From contig JAWDGP010000502.1 of assembly GCA_033675545.1 (NCBI GenBank), positions 603,501 through 667,500 on the forward strand: a DNA stretch of 64,000 nucleotides, given 5' to 3'. Of the stretch, positions 42,491 through 64,000 are shown in pieces. The position numbers and the translations under genes were made by a program. This DNA comes from Elysia crispata. Lineage: Eukaryota; Mollusca; Gastropoda; Plakobranchidae. The notes under the pieces were generated by a model. That model had not been told where the DNA came from. It saw only the letters and a program-made list of their open reading frames with translations, and ran no database searches. The stretch's first letter is position 1; every line of letters begins with the position of its first letter.

Positions 42491-42624
42491 AAAATGACTG
42501 TGAAAAACTTGTGTAGCATACATTAAGACAATAGTGATGAAATTTAAAAACAGTTTTTCCAGATACTTAGAGTTGAAAGATTCCTATTAGTACGCGATCA
42601 TTTTAAGGATCAGATCAAAAGATT

Positions 42625-43257
42625 ATAGTGATTAAAGACATCACAAAGCTGAACATCTTTATCAACGGGAATAAACTGAAGCAAAGGGATCAATTCAAAT
42701 ACTTGGGTACTTTAATATCGAGCGATGGATGCAACAACACTGAAATTACATCAAGAATTGCGCAAGCTAAAAGAATTTTCAGAGAAAAAAATCAATACCA
42801 ACAAATAAACACATCTCCACTCACATAAAAGGAAGAGCCCTGGAGTGCTGTATTGAACCCATCCTGATTTATGAATGTGAGTCTTGGACAATTTGAAAAC
42901 AGTTACGAAAGAAATTGGAGGCAACAGAAATTTGGTTTCTATGGAGAATGCTTCGAATCTCATAGACTGCAAAGAAATCAAACAAAACAGCATTGGGAGA
43001 AGCTGACACAAAAAGATCACTCCTGAACAGAATGCACAAACATCAGGCACCTTTTTGGGCCTTATGATAAGACAGAAACTAGGACATCTTGCGATAACTG
43101 GGATGATGGAAGGAAAACAGCGTGAAAAGATGTTGAATGGATCAACAAAGTGGCTAAAAATAGGGCAAGTGACAGAAGCACTGAGAGTGAAGAAGAATAG
43201 GGATGCAAGGAAGTTCATCCTAGCCTATGCCAAAGAGCCAGGTACTTGATTGATTGA
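42625..43257 (+). mobile_element. RTE-like LINE fragment (post-RT region and 3' end)
   Basis: Carries 'INGNKLKQRDQFKYLGTLIS' followed by SDG, the widely conserved block just after the RT catalytic domain in RTE/Jockey-like LINEs. Next come ECCIEPILIYECESW, LEATEIWFLWRMLRIS and GHLAITGMMEGKQREKM. The 3' end is GGTACTTGATTGATTGA. Reading requires several frame changes. It sits about 135 bp after the IQANK1 stop codon, so it may lie in that gene's 3' untranslated region. Confidence 0.85.
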
Positions 43258-46200
43258 CAGCTCAAGGCTCAGATAGAATGAATTGGACCTGATGAATTAC
43301 TGGGTGGCTGCCATCCACATTTGAAGGTTTCTTGGAGTTTGGTTGGTAACCATCATTTAAAAACCAACTTCAGTTTTATTACTCTAGAATGAATTATGTT
43401 TTTGTGTGGGAAAAATAACCCTGTTTGGTTTGCCAAAAATAAGTACTTTCCCTCTGCCTAACGCAGAGTTTAATTCCCAAGGAACTGATAGCATTGCAAG
43501 ACAATGTATCTTGGGGCCAAAAAAAGTTGTGACATAGAAAATTTTGCAGACACAAGGGACTGGTAATAATGGCATTCTGCATCACTCTTCATTTCTTTGA
43601 ACTGTTTAGCAGAAATCAGTTGAAGTGATTTCCTATCTTATTGTTTTATATTGATGGAAGAGCAAAGTTATTTACACATTTTCAATCTAAGGTTGGGCCA
43701 TCATAGCAAACAAAATTTGAACCCACCTCTTTCAATATTTGTAAATTCATCACAAAGTACACACGTTGCAATAAGTCTATTATCAAATACAACTGTTTTA
43801 CATTTAATTGCCTTTGGATATAATCACCTTGCTGTGATTTTACCCCTCTGGAAATGCTATTAGACCAACTTTCTTAGTCTCCTTGTATGTGAATTGATGA
43901 GTAGTCTCCTTTTTCTGATAATATGGTCAGATGAAGCTGCTCTTCATTGTACTATATTGCTTGTTTATGTTTTAATGAGGTGAGACTGCGCCAATAATTG
44001 CACTAACTAAAATATTTTTAATTCATTATCGCATCAAAGATGCATGAAGTCTCTTTCATGACTTTATTAGTGCTAAACGGGTAATAACTATAGATGGAAG
44101 CCTATCACAAACAGTCCAAGCTAAACATGGCATTGCTAGTAATGCTGCAGTCAACTATGTACTGTAAAATACTTTAGTTTGTGAAAAGTTCTGTATGATA
44201 TGTTGCAACTAATAATGTTTTAACTTAAATGCAATATCTTTAATTAAAGCATCAAATGTTGCATTTACCTTTCTAATCTTTAACATTTATCTAGCTAAAT
44301 ACCCTGCATTATTGTACCTTTTCATTTTAGTTTACCTCAAATGCCAATATAGAGGAAAATTTTTATTGATTATTCAGCTTTTCAAAGACATGTTTAAAAA
44401 AATCATATCACTTTTTTTTCTTTGTCATGATGATTTAACAATTATTATAGACAAAAACTATATGAACTTGTGAAATGTTTTTACCAAATTTTGTTTATCA
44501 CTGCTTGGGAATGATATTTGATTTTAATTTATTTGTTACCAATGAATTTTATATAAATCATGAGGTTACTTGATTGTTATATACCAGAATTCCGTCTATA
44601 CCTCTCAATAAATTATGTATCAATTTGTTAGATCTTCAACACTTTCTTTGCAATTAACCATAAAGTATGAATGACTATAATAAAATATGATTAATTAATA
44701 ATATACTATAGAGGTAATTGATTGATTAATTTGTATTGATAGTAATGTACATTTTATCAATTAAAAACGCATGAAATAAATTCCAACACCTTTACAAAGA
44801 ATGTTTACAAGTTCTTTTAATTCTGTGTCTCTTTAAAGGTCACACTTAAACATCTACATATAATTTTATGCACCAGCGTTTGTGTATACTGTGGCATGAC
44901 ATGCAGGAAATCTACACATACAAAAAGATTTATAGCTTACCTCTAAGAATCTTCTCCGACACAAACATTACACACAGATGAAAACTTCTTTTTGAAACAG
45001 TGATGGGAAATATTGAGTCAGCATTTCAATATCATCATGGCCAGTATTCACATATGTATAGAGCCAAAGAGGACAAAGTCCAAAAAACTATATTTACTTC
45101 TTCAGTTTTGCAAATTACAAAACAAATAAATTAAATATATTTTGTTGCAAGACCATTGCAAAAACTAAGAAATACATTTTACTGTAAGACCTTTTCATGT
45201 AGACCTTGATTTTCAGTGATTGCCTATTTTTATCATTTTATATTCAATTTTGATAATATTGAAATGAGGTCTGATTGAACTATAAATGCTTTATCTGATA
45301 CCCTTAAATGTCTCCCTACTTTTATTTAACATAAAAAAGCAATTAATTTATATTGGTGAGATTGTTGTGGATCAATTCCCATTTGTTTGTTCTCTACCAT
45401 TCGTCTCAACATAAATGAAAGTACCATTTTACAAAAACGGCTATACATATCTCTATTCCTTTCACAGCGAGCTTACATACACATACACAAATCTAATCTA
45501 ATATTGAACAATAGCAGGAACCTATAAAATTCTGACAGATTGCAATATACATGAAAGTTATAAGTCTTACTTTCCTCTAAATGAGTCACCTGTTGCTTAT
45601 CAAACATTGGGAAAACAATGAATTTTTTAGCTCCTCAGAAATAAAAAAAATGCAAGAAATTATGAGAGTTATCTCAAATTAGATTCCAAAAGATTTTATT
45701 AAAAAAAAAAAAAATACAAAAATGTCTTTATCCAGATTTTCATAACATGTGTAACTCTTGATGAATGTACCATGGTACACAGGACAAAAAAAAAATTATC
45801 AAACACTTGTACCTTATCAACTGTTAGGCATTTCTTCATGTACTGATATTTCTTTTATCACATTTCTTGAAACCCATACAGAGAAGCCTTAGAATAAATT
45901 TTTATCAAAACCGTTTCTATGCTTGATGATAATCCAAAACATCTGCAAACCAAGTACCTTGACTTTGTGTCTTGAATAAAGACCACATGGATACATTTCA
46001 ATGGAATTAAGATTAAAATTGAAATAAAGGACCTTTTTTTTTTCTAGTCCAAAAGTGCTGAATGATAATAATTATACACCTAACACATTCATCTGCAGAT
46101 TACTTTATTATTCTCTCTTATTTTAGAAAAGCTCTACAACTTGACCCCCCCCCCCCCTTTAAAAAATGGATATTTTATTTCTATCTTACAGCCTAGATCA

Positions 46201-49200
46201 ATGCACATTTATCTGCTTAGCTGATTTTCTAGTAATAAGCAACAGGCAAAATCTAAACCAATATTATAAGCACAACTAAAGAATGTTTGAGTGTCTGTGA
46301 TTGTTGTAGACACATACAAACTAAAATCATTTTAACACAGTGAACATCGAAGTAAATTTCCATTACATTTTTTTAGCTAATACAGCTCTTGACATCATTA
46401 CAAAGAAGCAATCTATACAATAAAGGTTAAATAATGATTTTAAAAAAGTGCAATTTTAAAATATTACAGACCTTTCCTCTGAGGTATATAAATGCTGAAG
46501 AAGTATTGTAAATGGTGTGAAGCAAATATTAAATCTACTACACATAACATATTCATACCCATAAATTGCCATTGTTTTGCACACATGCAATCAAATTTAG
46601 CATATAAAATTTTTTTTTTACACTGTCATGTATAACTCCAATTTCGTTACAACAATTTGGTACAAAGTACACTGCTTCCTACATTCATGAAAGTACACTT
46701 ATTTTTCAGAGCACAGATGTCAAATAAATAATTACATAATTCTGTGTGTAAGAAAAAATGAGAAAATATAATGAAGCCGACAGATAATCACATAAGGTGA
46801 GGGTGTTCTAATGTTTGCATTGCACAATCCCAGGTAAATAAAATAACACGATGACACCAGAAGCACAGAACTTTTCTAATCTATCAACTCTGCAATTTTA
46901 AGACAAATGAATTTTCAAAATAGAAAGTTTAAATGTGATATGGAGGAATATGTGAGATGAAGAAATGAAACAACCATGGTTATCTTTATTTTCCATAGTT
47001 GAACAGTGCTTCCATGTAAAAAAAAATAATACAGTTAGTTGCACTCCCCAAAACTGAACACAGTCTTTGATGCTGTGGGATAATAATAAACAAAAGCTGT
47101 TTTACAACATAAAATTTTTTCAATTTAACCTTGTGATGCAGCACCTTAAGTATAATTTGTAATGATTATCACAAGAATTAAGAAGCAGAAACAATATCAG
47201 AGGTGAATCTGATGAGATTTATTGATAAAAGAAGATAGAAGATTGGAAGGAAATATCTCTTGATGAATATTTTTAGAAATAAAAAAAAGGAAGAGAGCAA
47301 ATTAATTTCAAAACATGATTATCGGTCTTAACTTGCAAAGGAGAGAAGCTGCAGAAAACATTTAAACCTATTCCAAAATTTGCCTATAATAAATTATTTA
47401 TTAATCTTTATTTAAGCTTGATATGTTTTTTTCTTCTAAATACCTACTTCATTTGAAAATAGGTATCTTAAAATGGAATGGATACAGCCACAACCATCAT
47501 ATCATAATGTTGTGACTGTCTCAATTTGAAAAAAAAAATCTTTCACATATTTGTCTTTATCTTCTATGATTACTTAAGAGCCACCAAAACTGCACAGAAA
47601 ATAATAAAAAAAAAAATTACCTAGACCCTGAACCCACGTTGCTAATTAAATTGCTAGAAACAGAAATTATGTTATTACGGTCTTGCTAGATTATTAAAAG
47701 GTAAAAATAAACGAGAACAGAAAGTATTTTTTGCCAGATCACAGTTAGAATTGAACAATAAATATCATAGGAAAAATAAAAATGTGAAAAGTGTTTAAAC
47801 AAATTAACATATTTGAACATAAAAGAGAACACGTAACTAAAAGTAAAATAAGTCATGAAAAACTACAAAGATTATAAAAGGCTGTTGATGCTATTTTTTA
47901 TACAAGCTTGTGAAAACTGTTTATATCTTTAGAACATTATACAAATCTGGCACTTTTTAGACCATTTGACACAAGTAAAATTAATTTTTAGCCTGGCGCA
48001 CAATAAGAGATGAAACACATACTGGAATCAATGGCTTTTCTAAAACTCTTCAGAACTGGTTAAGAGTTTCAAGTCCAATGGACTCAAAAATGATTTCCAA
48101 TTTGCAATCATTGAAAAGTTAAAAATTATGTTTTTTTTTACCCCCCCCCCCCAAAAAAAAAAAAAATCTAGTTCAGCAATGACAATTTGAAGAATAAAGA
48201 TTTCCTTGCATGAAAACTATAAAGAGAAAAATATCGAGTTTATAGGTTTTAGAGAAACTCTCATATTTCTGCCCCTTTTCCGTAACTTAGAGTTGAGAAC
48301 TCACATGTAGCTAATCTCCAAGGATGTCTGCACAAAAAAACGATATTTGCCCGTAAGTGGGCGGTATGCCAACAGCAGACAATAGTGTCACTTCCACACT
48401 CCCACTTTAGAAGTACCCTCCATGGATTGTATCTACCCAATGAGTCAATGGATTCCAATTATTGTTTTCATCTATCTGCAGCCTTCCCTCCTCAAGCTCT
48501 TCAAAAACGTTTATGTAACAACCCCAACATAAATGCCTCCTGATACACTTTAATTAACTGAAACATTACTGTATGCACTATTTTTATTATATTCCTAATG
48601 GTATTATTAGGAACCATAGGCATATATTTTCTTATATCACTCCAAAGTGATTATTGAAAAACTAAGACTTGTGGTGGGTTATAGCTTTCTTGAGGAAGCA
48701 ATACATGAACAAGTATGAGGAGGGATGTGACAAGTTTTTTAAACGAAGGATAATTGTGTGTCAAATGCTTGTGTGATCCACCAGAAAAGCTTATGAGGCT
48801 TGTCACATTGGTTCTTGAAATAATTATGTAAACCTCAGCGCTGGTATCTGGTGGTGTATAACTTAAAATAGCTCCAATGGTCCAGTACCTAACACGCCTG
48901 ATCTTATTGTAACCAAGAGTAATGTATTGTTGGAGCATGATTGTGAGGAATGGTATTATGTTATCAAGACACTAATACTACTGACAGGATGTGAATCACA
49001 TAAACTAACGTTATGACTGAAGTTAAAGCACAGCATGGCAGACACCAGTTGCTCCGAAGTCTGCATCTACAATATCTGCAACCAATAGTGCCCGCTGACA
49101 CTTGCGGGTGCAGTTCCAAACATTACTTTACCAGCTTATTAATGTTAACTTTGAACATAATGAAGTGATTCTTTTTCAAAGATACATTTTATACATATAA

Positions 49201-50342
49201 TTCGAATTTAAAAATGGATGAGAAACTTCCCTCATACATTACTCTCTTCTTTTGAATTGTGATTCTGTTCTACGCTTTCAGGTGCTACGTAGTTTACTTT
49301 CCACAGCTTTCAGCTATTTTCATATTTTTGGAGTGTTGAGGCTACAGCAAATCTCATATAAATTTGTGGAGTTTACTCATAAGTTGTGACTCAACAGATG
49401 AATTGGTTGTGGCAAATACCCCACTTTTCTACTTCTTTGGCAATGATTTAAGAATAACTAAATTCAATATTTCTTGATGACAACATGTAAGGTATCAACA
49501 ACAACAAAAAAGTTTAAAAAAAAAAAGAAAAGAAAAAGATAAAGAAAAAAAAAGCGTTTGGATGGTTTAACTCATATCGAGAAATATAAGTACATCAAAA
49601 TAGTTTGGATCTGATCTTAACTTAGCTGTCATATTGTAACTTTTCCCCCAAAAAATTTTTTTTAAAACTTTTTGGTCAGATGATTCCTTGTTTTTGAAAA
49701 AAAAAAAGTCACAGATTCATCTGCAAATAAAAAAAATATTACAAAGACTCAGGCTGAACTCGATCAGAATGGGTCACTTTGGGCAGTGTAAGGATGAAAA
49801 TTAAGTAAAAATAAATTTCAAGAGTACAAAGAACTTTTCAACTTCTACTGGAATTAAAAAAAAAGGCTAACAAAGCCGGAACGTTCAGCTTCATCTGTTG
49901 ACTTTTTTGGTGTTTGTTAATATTAAGCATTAAGAACAGTTTTATAGTTTCATACAGACCATTCCTTTAAAAAGAACAAAAAAAAAATTCATAGAAAAGT
50001 AATAAGAAACCTTAAGGCCTGATCTGCTTGAGTAATGGATAAACAAATTCCATACATAGTGAATGACTTAGGTTCACCTCTAGCAGAAGAAATCACACAT
50101 ATTTCGATAGTAAAGAAAGAATCATTTGGTCAGATATATCAAATTTGTCAGGCTTAAAAAATAAAACGCGAATTGCACATAAATATGAACTCCATTACTG
50201 TAATTATGGCAATATAAAGTTAAAAAAACCCAAAAAAATTAATTCTATTGCCTCTAGAAGCACATATCTTCCACAATATTTCCATTTTCTTTTAGTCACA
50301 GGCTTGGATTTGATGACGTTACCCTCTCAGATCTCTGCATAA
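43258..50342. other. Convergent intergenic region; no gene recognised
   Basis: About 7.1 kb between the 3' ends of IQANK1 and the sorting nexin. Very AT-rich with many homopolymer runs (C-runs near 46145 and 48141, long A-runs). Short open frames such as 48261-48458 and 48651-48938 on the minus strand show no domain or splice-consistent homology. Part must be sorting nexin 3' untranslated region. Confidence 0.6.
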
Positions 50343-63882
<13,540 letters not shown>

Positions 63883-64000
63883 TTAATTAATTTCATTTAA
63901 TTGTTACATACTTAACTAATTAGGTAATCGCAGCAACTTTCACCACCAAAAATGCATTAAAAGATCAATCTAGGCAAAAGAAACACACAGAAGATACAGA
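63883..64000. other. Upstream flank of the sorting nexin gene
   Basis: Only 118 bp lie before the inferred start codon. The TTAATTAA-rich sequence at 63882-63920 could be leader or promoter, but no element can be assigned. Confidence 0.4.

Noticed and set aside
48261-48458. Candidate last exon of the sorting nexin containing LLKWE
   Set aside because: No phase-matched continuation; 50450-50343 gives the expected LAIWES sequence, correct phase and a stop.

Overview
The window is eukaryotic and almost certainly from a bilaterian animal. It is AT-rich, its coding sequence lies in short exons with GT/AG boundaries and long introns, and it is littered with LINE, hAT, pogo/Tigger-like and tRNA-derived repeat remnants and long (GA)n microsatellites. 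A hAT/ZBED-type transposon, an RTE-like LINE and frequent AGATCTAG motifs would suit a marine lophotrochozoan such as a gastropod mollusc. That assignment is inference; no species is claimed.

Three host genes could be rebuilt exon by exon, with every intron phase agreeing. (1) Uroporphyrinogen decarboxylase (UROD), minus strand, 24608 to 12287, 10 exons, 369 aa. (2) An IQANK1-type protein (IQ motif, coiled coils, ankyrin repeats and a dynein AAA5-like C-terminus), plus strand, 27163 to 42490, 14 exons, 580 aa. (3) A SNX7/SNX30-type PX-BAR sorting nexin, minus strand, 63882 to 50343, 11 exons, 469 aa. UROD and IQANK1 are divergent with about 2.5 kb between their start codons. IQANK1 and the sorting nexin converge across about 7.9 kb without genes. 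The three act separately (haem synthesis, a probable ciliary or cytoskeletal role, endosomal sorting) and do not form a pathway.

Layout: 1-4.0 kb holds repeat-derived sequence (a decayed LINE reverse transcriptase piece and a palindromic pogo-like element). 4.19-6.60 kb is one hAT element with matching terminal inverted repeats and an 8-bp target duplication, carrying a broken transposase. 6.6-12.3 kb holds a 124-bp (GA)n tract but no gene. 12.3-24.6 kb is UROD, with two short transposon copies in its introns. 27.2-42.5 kb is IQANK1. 42.6-43.3 kb is a LINE 3' end. 43.3-50.3 kb is empty of recognisable genes. 50.3-63.9 kb is the sorting nexin, whose introns contain a LINE fragment, SINEs, a second long (GA)n and a complete 594-bp pogo/Tigger-like element.

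No new multi-gene system was found. The most interesting points are the unusual UROD active-site segment, the dynein-like module fused to IQ/ankyrin in a small protein, the exactly delimited hAT insertion inside an older 163-bp duplication, and several uncharacterised repeat families with copies near gene starts.
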